From: JAVBOD01 sp031551045
GTDB lineage: Bacteria; Bacteroidota; Bacteroidia; Bacteroidales; UBA932
Direction: 5' to 3'
Assembly: GCA_031551045.1 (NCBI GenBank)
Contig: JAVBOD010000083.1
Span: 1-58,497 of the forward strand
DNA length: 58,497 nt
The position numbers and the translations under genes were made by a program. Shown piece after piece: positions 1 through 8,576 of the stretch (positions are counted from its first letter, which is position 1; each line of letters opens with the position of its first letter). The notes beneath the pieces are model-generated. The model was not told the DNA's origin, did not search any database, and saw only the letters and a program-made list of their open reading frames with translations.

Positions 1-1066
1 TGTCCGATATGTGCTAATGCTAAGTTTAAATGCCGGTGAATTTCGCCGGCATTTTTTTCATGTACATACGGCGAAAATTTTGTAGCAAAGGACTCTTCTT
101 CTCCCAGCAAATATACCACATCGTTGGCGTTGCGGTTCAGCATAAACGATTCGCGGATCAAGCGTTCGGCATATACCAAAAAGTTTTTCTGTTGCTCGCG
201 CCCGATAGCGGCTATTTCTTCGGCCCAATTCATCAACGCCAAACCGTCGGCCACAAAGGCGGTGCGCATCAAGCGGCAAAACCAGTCGAAGTAATCGTTC
301 TGTTCGTTTTCGCTATCGATAAGCCGCAGCGCTTCGCTGTAACTGCCGTTGGAAAGCCGGGCAATTTTCCCCGCCAAGGCATCCGTCAACTCGTTGCGCT
401 CTTTCAAGGCTGCTGCCAACGCTTGCTCTTCGATAGGCGGCACACGCACCGGCATGGCACGCGAGCGAATGGTGTTAATCACCCGTTCGGGCGTTTCGCT
501 TACCAACAAAAACAAGGTATTGGACGGCGGTTCTTCTATTAATTTCAGCAACCGGTTGGCTGCCGACGCATTCATACGCTCGGGCAACCAAATAATCATT
601 ACTTTGTATTCCGATTCGTAGGGCTTGAAATTCAGTTTCTCGATAATGCGCGATGCTTCCTGCACGCTGATGTTGCCTTGTTTATTTTCTATCCCCAGCG
701 CTTCGTACCACTGCTGTTCCGTAATATACGGATTAGCGAGCAACGCCTCGCGCCATTGGTTCAGAAAATGGTCGGTAATCGGTTTCTTGTCGCTGGTAAC
801 CTCTTTGGTCGTATTTACCGGCACCGCAAAATGCACATCGGGATGGATAAGTTTCTGGATTTTTTTGCAGGAAGGGCACACGCCGCAGGAGTCGCCGGAA
901 AGGCGTTGCGTGCAACAAACATATTGTGCATAGGCCAACGCCATTGCCAGTTTACCGCACCCTTCGCCTCCAAAAAAAAGCTGTGCATGACTGATACGGC
1001 CTTCCTGCACCGATTGCAGCAGTTTTTCCTTCAGCGCGTGTTGTCCTATGACTTGTTTGAATTGCA
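1..1066 (-). CDS. holB: DNA polymerase III delta' subunit (clamp loader), 3' end outside window
   Basis: This frame is open from an ATG at 1066 to the left edge with no stop, so about 355 residues are visible and the C-terminus is missing. The protein begins MQFKQVIGQ and has a P-loop-like GGEGCGKLA at residues 33-41. Cysteines at about 52, 61, 64 and 67 form the zinc module of the gamma/tau/delta' clamp-loader family. A LLKLIEEPPSNT segment followed by a TIRSRA arginine-finger-like motif comes further on. Delta' is part of the complex that loads the sliding clamp at the replication fork. The intact Walker-type loop would also fit a gamma/tau paralogue, but the N-terminus and lack of extension favour delta'. 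A TATCTTTG -7 box lies only 6 nt upstream of the ATG. Confidence 0.85.
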
Positions 1067-1071
1067 TAGGA

Positions 1072-1079
1072 CAAAGATA
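1072..1079 (-). promoter_or_regulatory. Bacteroidetes -7 box (TATCTTTG) upstream of holB
   Basis: Read on the minus strand this is TATCTTTG, a full match to the TAnnTTTG -7 consensus. It ends 6 nt before the holB ATG, so the transcript would have almost no leader. I see no clear TTTG -33 box at the expected distance. Confidence 0.45.
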
Positions 1080-1094
1080 GCGAAACTTTCGTAA

Positions 1095-1165
1095 ACGATG
1101 AGCGATGAGTTATGAACGATGAATGGGAAAACACCGTTGGGTTTGTCATTTTGAGCAAAGAATCT
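1095..1165. repeat. Dispersed intergenic repeat remnants
   Basis: The stretch holds two repeat types seen elsewhere in the window. 1095-1124 shares CGATGAGTTATGAA with the reverse strand of 44841-44870. 1145-1165 (a GTCATTTTGAGCAAAGAATCT type) matches 55500-55525 apart from a short deletion. No coding content is evident. Confidence 0.55.
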
Positions 1166-1183
1166 GTAAATGGTACAAAGGAA

Positions 1184-1230
1184 AAACGCCGTCATTTTAT
1201 TAAGGAATTTTCCTCACAATGACGGCGTTT
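1184..1230 (-). terminator. Intrinsic terminator after exbD
   Basis: A perfect 13-bp stem (1184-1196 pairs with 1218-1230) encloses a 21-nt loop that itself contains an AGGAA-TT-TTCCT hairpin. On the minus strand a T-rich stretch follows. It lies 33 nt beyond the exbD stop. Confidence 0.75.
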
Positions 1231-1263
1231 ATTAGTACAAACTGTCCACTGAACGTATTGGTG

Positions 1264-1671
1264 TTATTTATCTTTCTTCGTAAACAACACCATTTTTATA
1301 TTCAGTTTATTCCCGATATCGATTAAATCGACCACATGTTGCAGGTCTATTGTTTTATCGGCCTGCAGCGTCACACTCAGTTCTTTGCCTTTGTTGGCGG
1401 CCATCAGGCGGCTCAGCTCGGGCTCTATTTGTTCGAAACGCACCGGGCGTTCTTCAATAAAATAATGGAGGTCTTTTGTAACAGCCAATTGAATATTCTT
1501 TTTTTCCACTACATTCTCGGCATGCTTTGCACTGGGCAAAAGTACCCGGATAGAGGTCGGCGTAACGAAAGTGGATATGATAAGGAAGAACAACAAGAGA
1601 AAAAACATAATGTCGTTCAACGATGCCGTAAATACTTCGGCGCTTTTTTTACGAGAGCGTTCTATCTTCAT
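1264..1671 (-). CDS. exbD: ExbD/TolR-family biopolymer transport protein
   Basis: The 135-residue product has a short charged N-terminus, one transmembrane helix at about residues 20-38 (preceded by the SLNDIMFFLLLFFLI segment with the conserved Asp) and a periplasmic domain. ExbD works with ExbB in the inner membrane to use the proton gradient and energise TonB-dependent outer-membrane receptors. It follows exbB by 12 nt, so the two are co-transcribed. No tonB is adjacent. It may serve the SusC-type receptor in this window, though that link is inferred. TolR is the alternative name, but in Bacteroidetes this form is normally called ExbD. Confidence 0.9.
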   Translation of the reverse strand: MKIERSRKKSAEVFTASLNDIMFFLLLFFLIISTFVTPTSIRVLLPSAKHAENVVEKKNIQLAVTKDLHYFIEERPVRFEQIEPELSRLMAANKGKELSVTLQADKTIDLQHVVDLIDIGNKLNIKMVLFTKKDK

Positions 1672-1683
1672 TTTCCCGGTGAT

Positions 1684-2391
1684 TTACAGCGTTCCTCTTC
1701 TCGACTTGTAAACCTTGATGGCTCGCAATATTTCGTTCGCATCCCTATCTGTCCGGTTCACGATTTTGTCAATTCCGCCATTGAGCAGATAGTAGCCCGA
1801 ATAGGCAATAATTCCCACGGCAAGGCCGACTCCCGAGCAGATCATTTTTTGATATAAACCATCGGAGATGGTCGCTATTTCCAGATTATTGGTGAGGGCA
1901 ATATTGTAGAATATCTTGATAACGCCGAAAATTGTCCCGAGAAAACCCAACATCGGTGCTATGGAGGAGATAATCCCAAGATAATTCATTTGATTTTCCA
2001 GGAACGCTATTTGCTGGCGGGCTTCTACCTGCATCGATTCCTGTATGTCTTCCGGTTTATCGTCAATTACTCTCAATCCGGCTGCAATCACTTTCGCCGA
2101 GGGCGTATTATTTTTTTCGCAAAAATTAATCACTTTGTCGAATTTTCCATCCTGTATGAAACCGGCAACTTGCGGAATCCAATTGCCGGTGCGTTTCCCC
2201 GCCCGGCTGATTTTTACCCAACGATCGCAAATTACATAAATGGCAACAAGCGACAAAAAGAAAAGAGGAGCTAAAATCCAACCTCCTTTCATCAAAATAC
2301 TTAGAAAATTTTCTTCTTTGGCAATTTGTACGGTAGCTTCGCTTACCACTCCGGCTTGCTGTATGAACAGCATAAAACAATTAATGGCCAT
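1684..2391 (-). CDS. exbB: ExbB/TolQ/MotA-family proton channel protein
   Basis: The 235-residue product has three membrane segments in the usual ExbB pattern: about 37-56, then 132-165 (with SSIAPMLGFLGTIFGVIKIF), then 180-205. The second and third line the proton path in this family. A soluble loop lies between helices 1 and 2. The gene heads a two-gene unit with exbD. A TACATTTG -7 box lies at 2447-2454 with a one-mismatch -33 box (GTTG) at 2473-2476. Confidence 0.9.
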   Translation of the reverse strand: MAINCFMLFIQQAGVVSEATVQIAKEENFLSILMKGGWILAPLFFLSLVAIYVICDRWVKISRAGKRTGNWIPQVAGFIQDGKFDKVINFCEKNNTPSAKVIAAGLRVIDDKPEDIQESMQVEARQQIAFLENQMNYLGIISSIAPMLGFLGTIFGVIKIFYNIALTNNLEIATISDGLYQKMICSGVGLAVGIIAYSGYYLLNGGIDKIVNRTDRDANEILRAIKVYKSRRGTL

Positions 2392-2446
2392 ATAACTTTT
2401 TTAAATAGATGACTTAAATTCTCTGCTCGCGCTTGAAACAACATTA

Positions 2447-2476
2447 CAAATGTACGTCTATTTTTGTTAATTCAAC
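2447..2476 (-). promoter_or_regulatory. Probable exbB promoter
   Basis: On the minus strand the order is GTTG (2476-2473), an 18-nt spacer, then TACATTTG (2454-2447). This fits the Bacteroidetes -33/-7 pattern with one mismatch in the -33 box. Confidence 0.5.
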
Positions 2477-2483
2477 AAGAATT

Positions 2484-4274
2484 TCAAGATAGAATGTGCA
2501 TTTCGCAGTTTTTACAATCGAACTCCAAACGTAGTTGCTGTCCGTTATTGTATAGATAAAGCGGCTCCTGCAGCGCTTTTTTATCTCCTTTTTTCGGACA
2601 ACAATCTAACTCGAATTTAATGCAATGCTTCGTACGCATTAATGTCGCATTTGCCGGTTTTTGCACTTCATAGGCCGGAGCTATTTGCCGGACGCCATGC
2701 CGGCGATAGAATTTTTCGGCTAACGAGTTGGCTACGTTTGCGCGGTAATCCAACGATGTTTCCATATACGGCGTATCGTTCGGTACCATCAGTGCTTTTT
2801 CACGCGGACGTTGCTTTTCGCGTTCCGTTTCGAGCAGCGTTATCAACTCCCGCCGCCACGTGTTGATAGTTCCTAAAGGGTAAAAGTACACAGGATTACA
2901 AGTTATATCTTGAACCGTAAAGGAAAACGCGGTGTTTCCGGTTTTTTCCAACTGTGCCCGGATATTTTGCAATGCTTTCTCCGGATTGGCTGCCAAATCG
3001 CCTGTTTGCGGCCATTGCAGCGTTGCTTCTACCCCGTGTTCGTCTTTTGCCGTGATTATTATATCTTTTTCAGCTATCCGCACCTTCAACGAAGCATTAA
3101 TCAATCGGGCATTAGTGGTATGCTCCAGTTGTTTTTCAAATCGATAATCGTAATTACGGTAAATTTTCATCCCGTGTTGCAAAATTTCTCCATGCTGCAC
3201 CCACACTTTTGCTCCTTCTACTTTGTTCACATTCGTGCCTTGCAATTCACCTTTCGTATCGAAAAAGCAAATCCCGTCGCCGGCATGCAGCGCTTCTTTT
3301 CCCTTGTAAGTAAACCATTGTGCGGTACGGCTGGTTATTTCACCCACGTATTTCCCTTTCGCTTTGGCGGTATCTAAGGAGCCTGTTTTTTCTTTTCGCC
3401 CTTCGATAAAATAGCTTGTAAACCCTCGTGAAAACGAGCGTTCCGGATCAGGGAAAAATGCCGCTTCCGCCGTTTTTACATTTAAAAGACGGTCCAAACT
3501 CTGCCGGTAATGCGCTACCACATTTTTAATATACGATTCATTCTTTAGCCGCCCTTCTATCTTGAATGAGGTAATGCCCGCCTGCAACAATTGTTGTAAA
3601 TAATCCGTTAGGTTCAAATCGCGTAGCGAGAGTAAGTGCTTATTACGCACTATCACTTTCCCATTAGCGTCCAACAGGTCATAACGTGCACGGCAAGGCT
3701 GCGCACAGGCTCCACGGTTAGCGCTACGCAACGCCAAGGCTTCGCTTAAATAGCACTGTCCGCTGTAGCATACGCACAATGCGCCGTGTACAAACGACTC
3801 CAAATCGACAGCAGTGTATTGGCGAATCGCTGCAATTTGTGAAAGCGAAAGTTCCCGCGCCAGAATCACTCTCCGAAAACCAACATCTTCCAAAAATTTT
3901 ACTTTTTCCGGCGTATCGTTATGGCATTGCGTGGAGGCAAACAAAGGAATCGGCGGCAAGTCCATTTCCAATAGCGCCATGTCCTGCACAATCAGGGCAT
4001 CACAGCCCATTTCATAAGCGGCTACGGCTAACCGGCGAGCGTCCTCCAATTCATTTTCGTAGAGAATGGTGTTGAGCGTGAGATAAGTCTTTGCATAGAA
4101 CTTATGCGCATAGCGTACTAATCGTTCCACCTCTTCCGGTGAATTGCCGGCAGCCTCGCGCGCACCGAAACGGGTAGCTGCCACGTACACCGCATCAGCG
4201 CCACTGTCGATGGCTGCCTTCCCTCCATCAAAATTACGGGCAGGAGCCAAAAGTTCTATCTTATGATTCAGCAT
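2484..4274 (-). CDS. Peptidase U32 family protein (RlhA/TrhP-like)
   Basis: The 596-residue product has the U32 core at about residues 1-300. The family signature runs from E159 to S178 (ESFVHGALCVCYSGQCYLS), followed by the NRGACAQPCR segment. Cysteines near 167/169, 174, 190 and 194 are likely metal or Fe-S ligands. A second domain of the collagenase-like type (DUF3656) fills the middle. The C-terminus has another cysteine group (CC near 560 and CKNC near 590). Characterised relatives are mostly RNA hydroxylation factors (RlhA on 23S rRNA, TrhP on tRNA) rather than proteases, so the peptidase name is historical. The target here cannot be told from sequence. It stands alone between exbB and a TPR gene. 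Confidence 0.85.
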   Translation of the reverse strand: MLNHKIELLAPARNFDGGKAAIDSGADAVYVAATRFGAREAAGNSPEEVERLVRYAHKFYAKTYLTLNTILYENELEDARRLAVAAYEMGCDALIVQDMALLEMDLPPIPLFASTQCHNDTPEKVKFLEDVGFRRVILARELSLSQIAAIRQYTAVDLESFVHGALCVCYSGQCYLSEALALRSANRGACAQPCRARYDLLDANGKVIVRNKHLLSLRDLNLTDYLQQLLQAGITSFKIEGRLKNESYIKNVVAHYRQSLDRLLNVKTAEAAFFPDPERSFSRGFTSYFIEGRKEKTGSLDTAKAKGKYVGEITSRTAQWFTYKGKEALHAGDGICFFDTKGELQGTNVNKVEGAKVWVQHGEILQHGMKIYRNYDYRFEKQLEHTTNARLINASLKVRIAEKDIIITAKDEHGVEATLQWPQTGDLAANPEKALQNIRAQLEKTGNTAFSFTVQDITCNPVYFYPLGTINTWRRELITLLETEREKQRPREKALMVPNDTPYMETSLDYRANVANSLAEKFYRRHGVRQIAPAYEVQKPANATLMRTKHCIKFELDCCPKKGDKKALQEPLYLYNNGQQLRLEFDCKNCEMHILS

Positions 4275-4288
4275 GTCTATTTAAAAAA

Positions 4289-4318
4289 CAATAGGCAGTA
4301 AAAGAATACTGCCTATTG
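4289..4318 (-). terminator. Intrinsic terminator after the TPR gene at 4340-5296
   Basis: A perfect 12-bp stem (CAATAGGCAGTA with TACTGCCTATTG) has a 6-nt loop. On the minus strand TTTTTTAA follows immediately. It separates the TPR gene from the U32 gene. Confidence 0.85.
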
Positions 4319-4339
4319 CTACATTATTTGTTATGAACA

Positions 4340-5296
4340 TTAATTACACAATTCTTTTACCTTAGCTTCCGCATATGCTTTTATTTGAGCATTCGAACTG
4401 GTGACTAATTTTTTAAAATTCTCGCAAGCTTTTGCTTTGTTTCCTTTTGCATCATAGGCCATCGCCAAGCTATAGATCGTGTTATCGGGATTTTTTTCCG
4501 TCGGCAATAATTTTTCATAAACAGTGATGGCGGTATCCCATTTCTTCAGTTGAATAGCAGCGGCGCCCAACAATTTATTCCCATTCACATTATCCTCATC
4601 ATAGCTCAATGCTTTTTCGGCATTGGTATAAACATCATTCCATTTTTTGGAAGCTTGACCGGCAACAGCTTTCTTCAAAAAGATATTCGTCAACAGCTTC
4701 GAAGCATCTTTAGCACCCAATTGAGAAGCTTTTTCAAGGGTAGCCACCGCTGCGTCTTCACTGTTCAAGCGTATTTGAGCTTGCCCCAAACCAAGATAGG
4801 CATTTGCTTCATCGGGTATTACGGCAATTACCTTTTCATACGCCGCCACTGCTTCTGCAAATTTTTGAGAAGAAAGCAACGTGTTCGCATTTACTAATAA
4901 TAACTGCGGAATTAGCCCTTCGGCGGCATCTTTCACTTCTGTATCGTTATATTTCGTAGCCGCATCAACCGCTTTTTGTAAAACGACTAACGCCTCATCG
5001 TATTTCTTATCCGTAGCCAACTGGCGCCCTTCCCCGTAGTATATTTTGGGTATCAAATTTTCAATATTTTGCTTTGTAGCAACGGCTTCTTCAGCCTCGG
5101 ATGCCGTAGCTATTTTCAGGGCTTTTTGGGCATTATCTAATGCTGTTGTAAAATTTTTGTCGTTAAGAGCTGTTACCGCATCGTTATACAAACGAATTGC
5201 CTCGTTAATATCTACGTCTTCTTGCGCATAAGACCGACCTGATAAAGCAAGCGCAAAAAACGCCATCATCAATAAAATTTTAAACTTTTTCATCAT
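4340..5296 (-). CDS. Secreted tetratricopeptide-repeat protein
   Basis: The 318-residue product begins with a signal peptide (MMKKFKILLMMAFFALALSGRSYA, cleavage near 24). Helical TPR-type repeats fill the rest, for example the AYEKVIAVIPDEANAYLGLGQA segment and the final NTIYSLAMAYDAKGNKAKAC unit. Such proteins are periplasmic scaffolds. The partner is unknown. A TATATTTG -7 box lies upstream at 5325-5332 and a strong terminator follows, so it is probably a single-gene transcript. Confidence 0.8.
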   Translation of the reverse strand: MMKKFKILLMMAFFALALSGRSYAQEDVDINEAIRLYNDAVTALNDKNFTTALDNAQKALKIATASEAEEAVATKQNIENLIPKIYYGEGRQLATDKKYDEALVVLQKAVDAATKYNDTEVKDAAEGLIPQLLLVNANTLLSSQKFAEAVAAYEKVIAVIPDEANAYLGLGQAQIRLNSEDAAVATLEKASQLGAKDASKLLTNIFLKKAVAGQASKKWNDVYTNAEKALSYDEDNVNGNKLLGAAAIQLKKWDTAITVYEKLLPTEKNPDNTIYSLAMAYDAKGNKAKACENFKKLVTSSNAQIKAYAEAKVKELCN

Positions 5297-5324
5297 AATC
5301 TATTTTGGTTAGTACTATCAACTA

Positions 5325-5332
5325 CAAATATA
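5325..5332 (-). promoter_or_regulatory. -7 box (TATATTTG) upstream of the TPR gene
   Basis: A full TAnnTTTG match on the minus strand, about 29 nt upstream of the start. No good -33 box is visible. Confidence 0.45.
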
Positions 5333-5394
5333 CAAATTGTTTTTAACTTTTTCTAAAACTCGGTAAAAAATAGTTTAAATTTTCGTTAAAAAAA

Positions 5395-5427
5395 AGAGCT
5401 CGACAAACTTTTCATTTGTCAAGCTCT
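5395..5427 (-). terminator. Intrinsic terminator after sppA
   Basis: AGAGCT and GACAAA on one arm pair with TTTGTC and AGCTCT on the other, with one internal C/A mismatch and a 7-nt loop. On the minus strand a run of eight T follows. It lies 22 nt past the sppA stop. Confidence 0.8.
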
Positions 5428-5448
5428 CAATTAATTATATGCAATTTA

Positions 5449-7209
5449 TTAATATAATTGTATATCGTAAGGCATGCGCGCCAAAATGCGTGATTGTGTC
5501 AACTCCTTTACCATTTTTTGAGCATCTTCCACGATTGCCGGAAGTTGTGCTTTGGCAGAACCTCCTTTGAACGTTTGCATTAATTGCTCGAATGGCGATT
5601 GAAGCGACGGATATTCCACCGTACGGAAGTTTTCCAAATTCGCCAATTTAGCCGCTGCATCAATAGCTTCTTCCAAGCCGCCAAGACGGTCGGCTAAGCC
5701 CAAGCGTACGGCATCGATGCCGCACCATACACGTCCTTGCCCTACGCTATCTACTGTTTGTGCAGGCAACGAACGACTCACAGAAACATTATGTATAAAT
5801 TTCGAATAAATATTTTCTATCATTCCTTGCATGGCGTTGCGCTCCTTTTCTGTCATGGGCCGATAAACACTCGGGAAATCGGCTGATTGTGCGGTTTTCG
5901 CAACATCTACGCTTAATCCAAGAATATTTCCCATGCCTTTTTCTAAATTGGGAAACATGCCGAATACGCCGATAGAACCGGTTAATGTCGTAGGATTGGT
6001 AACGATTAAGTTGGCCGGCGCCGAAATCCAATAACCGCCGGAGGCCGCATAGTTACTCATAGAAACTACTACCGGCTTCACCTCTTTCATCAATGACAAT
6101 TCGCGGGCAATAATTTCGGAAGCTTGTGCGTCGCCACCCGGAGAGTTCACGCGAAATACCACCGCCTTAATCGAACTGTCGGCCCGCAAACCACGCAAGG
6201 TGTTTGCAAAATCCCATGCCGTAATATCATCCCCTCCTTTACCCATTGTAATATCGCCACTGGCATATACCACCGCAATTTTATGTTTGGCTGCTTTTCC
6301 GGGTTTCACCATGCTGAGATATTTGTCAATATCAATCATGGATAACTTTTGTACGCTCTCTACATTGTTCAATTTGCACAACTCTGCTAACAGTTCGTCT
6401 TTATAGAGCAGTCCGTCCACTATTTCATTTTCCAACGCAGCTTCTGCGGAAGAAAGCGTAAGATTGTCCGACAATTCTTGTAATTTACTGATTTCGATAC
6501 GGCGTGCTTGTGCAATTTGTTCCAACCAGTGATTCCATATTCCTCCGGCAAACGAAAGAACCTGCAAGCGATTTTCGGCACTCATTTTGTCCAGCATGAA
6601 AGGCTCCACGGCACTTTTGAATTTTCCATGGCGAATAATTTGCATGTCAACTTGCAGTTTCTCTAATGCTTTTTTGTAGAACATTACTTCGGCTCGCACC
6701 CCTTGAAGCAAAGCAGAACCGAAAGGATTGAGATAAATTTTATCAGCCACGCTTGCCAAGTAATAGGCGCCTTGCGAATAGTTATCAGCATAGGCAATAA
6801 CCGGTTTCCCGCTTTCCTTGAAACGTATCAATGCCGTACGGACTTCTTCCAGTTGTGCCATGCCTATCGACAAGTTACTCAAGTCCAAATATACTAAGGA
6901 AATATTCGGATCGGTAGCGGCATTTTTTATACTTTTTAAAATATCATTCAACCCCATAGCTGTTTGAAAAGCAATGCCCGAGGTCATCAGATTGATCGTA
7001 GGAGTGGTTTGTCCCCGGTCTTCTACCGGATTGTCGAGCATAATACGCAATACGGTATTGGAACTTATCGTGGCCGGCGTAGTACTGCCGGTGCTAACCA
7101 CCGAGCTCATCATAGCGCCTATCATGCCCAATGCAATAAAGAAAAATAAGAAAGAAGCTATTAAAACACCCAATACGGACGCTAATAGCATTTTAAAAAA
7201 TGATTTCAT
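5449..7209 (-). CDS. sppA: Signal peptide peptidase SppA, 67-kDa type
   Basis: The start is set at 7209 (MKSFFKMLLASVLG), not the longer frame to 7254, because this puts the membrane anchor at the N-terminus. The product has 586 residues. Two ClpP-like S49 halves are present. The catalytic Lys is in KSAVEPF (about K198) and the Ser nucleophile in NYAASGGYWIS (about S390), matching the two-domain long form. SppA degrades signal peptides left in the inner membrane. It follows pgk and is closed by its own terminator. Confidence 0.93.
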   Translation of the reverse strand: MKSFFKMLLASVLGVLIASFLFFFIALGMIGAMMSSVVSTGSTTPATISSNTVLRIMLDNPVEDRGQTTPTINLMTSGIAFQTAMGLNDILKSIKNAATDPNISLVYLDLSNLSIGMAQLEEVRTALIRFKESGKPVIAYADNYSQGAYYLASVADKIYLNPFGSALLQGVRAEVMFYKKALEKLQVDMQIIRHGKFKSAVEPFMLDKMSAENRLQVLSFAGGIWNHWLEQIAQARRIEISKLQELSDNLTLSSAEAALENEIVDGLLYKDELLAELCKLNNVESVQKLSMIDIDKYLSMVKPGKAAKHKIAVVYASGDITMGKGGDDITAWDFANTLRGLRADSSIKAVVFRVNSPGGDAQASEIIARELSLMKEVKPVVVSMSNYAASGGYWISAPANLIVTNPTTLTGSIGVFGMFPNLEKGMGNILGLSVDVAKTAQSADFPSVYRPMTEKERNAMQGMIENIYSKFIHNVSVSRSLPAQTVDSVGQGRVWCGIDAVRLGLADRLGGLEEAIDAAAKLANLENFRTVEYPSLQSPFEQLMQTFKGGSAKAQLPAIVEDAQKMVKELTQSRILARMPYDIQLY

Positions 7210-7247
7210 AAGTATATAATTTAAGTCGATTTTTACTCTAAAGAAGG

Positions 7248-7270
7248 CATACAAGCGCAGCGCTTGTATG
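7248..7270 (-). terminator. Probable terminator after pgk
   Basis: A perfect 10-bp stem (CATACAAGCG with CGCTTGTATG) has a 3-nt loop, just past the pgk stop. The T-run on the minus strand is weak (CCTTCTTTAG), so this may leak into sppA. Confidence 0.6.
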
Positions 7271-7277
7271 TCTTTTA

Positions 7278-8555
7278 CTATCCTCTAATTGCTTTTATGC
7301 CGGGCAAATCGATTCCTTCCATATATTCAAGCAATGCGCCGCCGCCAGTCGATACATAGCTCACTTTATCGGCATATCCCATTTGGTTTACGGCAGCCAC
7401 ACTATCTCCGCCCCCTACCAATGAATAAGCTCCTGCGGCCGTAGCGTCGGCAATCATTTGCGTGACCGCTTTGGTGCCTTTTGAAAATTCGGGAATTTCG
7501 AACACTCCCACCGGGCCATTCCACAAAATGGTTTTCGATGATAGAATTACGTTGTGCCATTCTTCCAAATCAGCAGGATTCGCATCCACGCCATCCCATT
7601 TATCGGGAATATTATTTATCGGGAATACTTTCATATAGGTGGCGTCCAGGTTGCCCGAGATGGTTTTCAAATCCACATCGGTGGCTACTACCGATTTTGG
7701 GAAATAAATATTCACGCCTTGTTCTTTCGCTTTTTGCAGGATGTCCAGCGCCAACTGCATCTGGTCGTCTTCACAAATGGAGTTGCCGATTTTCCCGCCC
7801 AGCGCTTTGATAAATGTAAAACTCATACCACCGCCGATAATCAAATTATTCACACGTTTCATCAGGCGTTCGATGACAATGATTTTCGATGATATTTTCG
7901 ACCCTCCGAGAATGGCGGTAAACGGGCGTTCCGGAGATTCCAACACTTTGTCGATAGCTTTTATCTCGCCTTCCATCACATAGCCGAACATTTTGTCGTT
8001 CGGAAAGTATTCCGCAATCAGCGCCGTGGAAGCATGTGCGCGATGCGCTGTACCGAATGCATCGTTGATGTAGCAATCGGCATAGCTTGCTAACTTTTTG
8101 GTAAATTTTTTTTGCTTTGCCTTTACCGCTGCTTTAGCGGCTTTCTTTTCTTCTTCGCTTGCATTGTCAGCCAAGTTGCACGGTTTCCCTTCTTCCTCTT
8201 CATAGAAACGAAGATTTTCCAGTAATAGCGCATCCCCCGGTTTTAGATTTTTCGCCATTTCCATGGCTTCGGCGCCCATGCAATCCGGTGCAAACTTTAA
8301 CGGCACGCCAAGATACTTTTCCACCGTAGGAATGATATGTTTCAACGAATATTTTCCCGAAGGGCCTTTGGGGCGCCCCAGGTGTGACATGATAATTATC
8401 GAACCGCCGCCGGATAATACTTTTTTCAGCGTGGGGATAGCAGCACGGATGCGGGTATCGTCCGTAACTTGAAATAACTCGTTCAGCGGAACATTAAAGT
8501 CCACCCGCACGATGGCGCGTTTGCCTTTGAAGTTATAGGTGTCAATGGTTTGCAT
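7278..8555 (-). CDS. pgk: Phosphoglycerate kinase
   Basis: The 425-residue product carries the PGK N-terminal signature KRAVRVDFNVPL (read here as KRAIVRVDFNVPL). It also has the SHLGRPKG substrate loop, the NDAFGTAHRAHAS motif and the C-terminal SLVGGGDS nucleotide loop. It makes ATP from 1,3-bisphosphoglycerate in glycolysis. A lysine-rich insert near residues 128-150 makes it slightly longer than the common 390-400 residues, as in other Bacteroidetes enzymes. It starts 21 nt after asd, so the two are probably co-transcribed. Confidence 0.96.
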   Translation of the reverse strand: MQTIDTYNFKGKRAIVRVDFNVPLNELFQVTDDTRIRAAIPTLKKVLSGGGSIIIMSHLGRPKGPSGKYSLKHIIPTVEKYLGVPLKFAPDCMGAEAMEMAKNLKPGDALLLENLRFYEEEEGKPCNLADNASEEEKKAAKAAVKAKQKKFTKKLASYADCYINDAFGTAHRAHASTALIAEYFPNDKMFGYVMEGEIKAIDKVLESPERPFTAILGGSKISSKIIVIERLMKRVNNLIIGGGMSFTFIKALGGKIGNSICEDDQMQLALDILQKAKEQGVNIYFPKSVVATDVDLKTISGNLDATYMKVFPINNIPDKWDGVDANPADLEEWHNVILSSKTILWNGPVGVFEIPEFSKGTKAVTQMIADATAAGAYSLVGGGDSVAAVNQMGYADKVSYVSTGGGALLEYMEGIDLPGIKAIRG

Positions 8556-8576
8556 GGTTATTATTTCTTATAGGTT

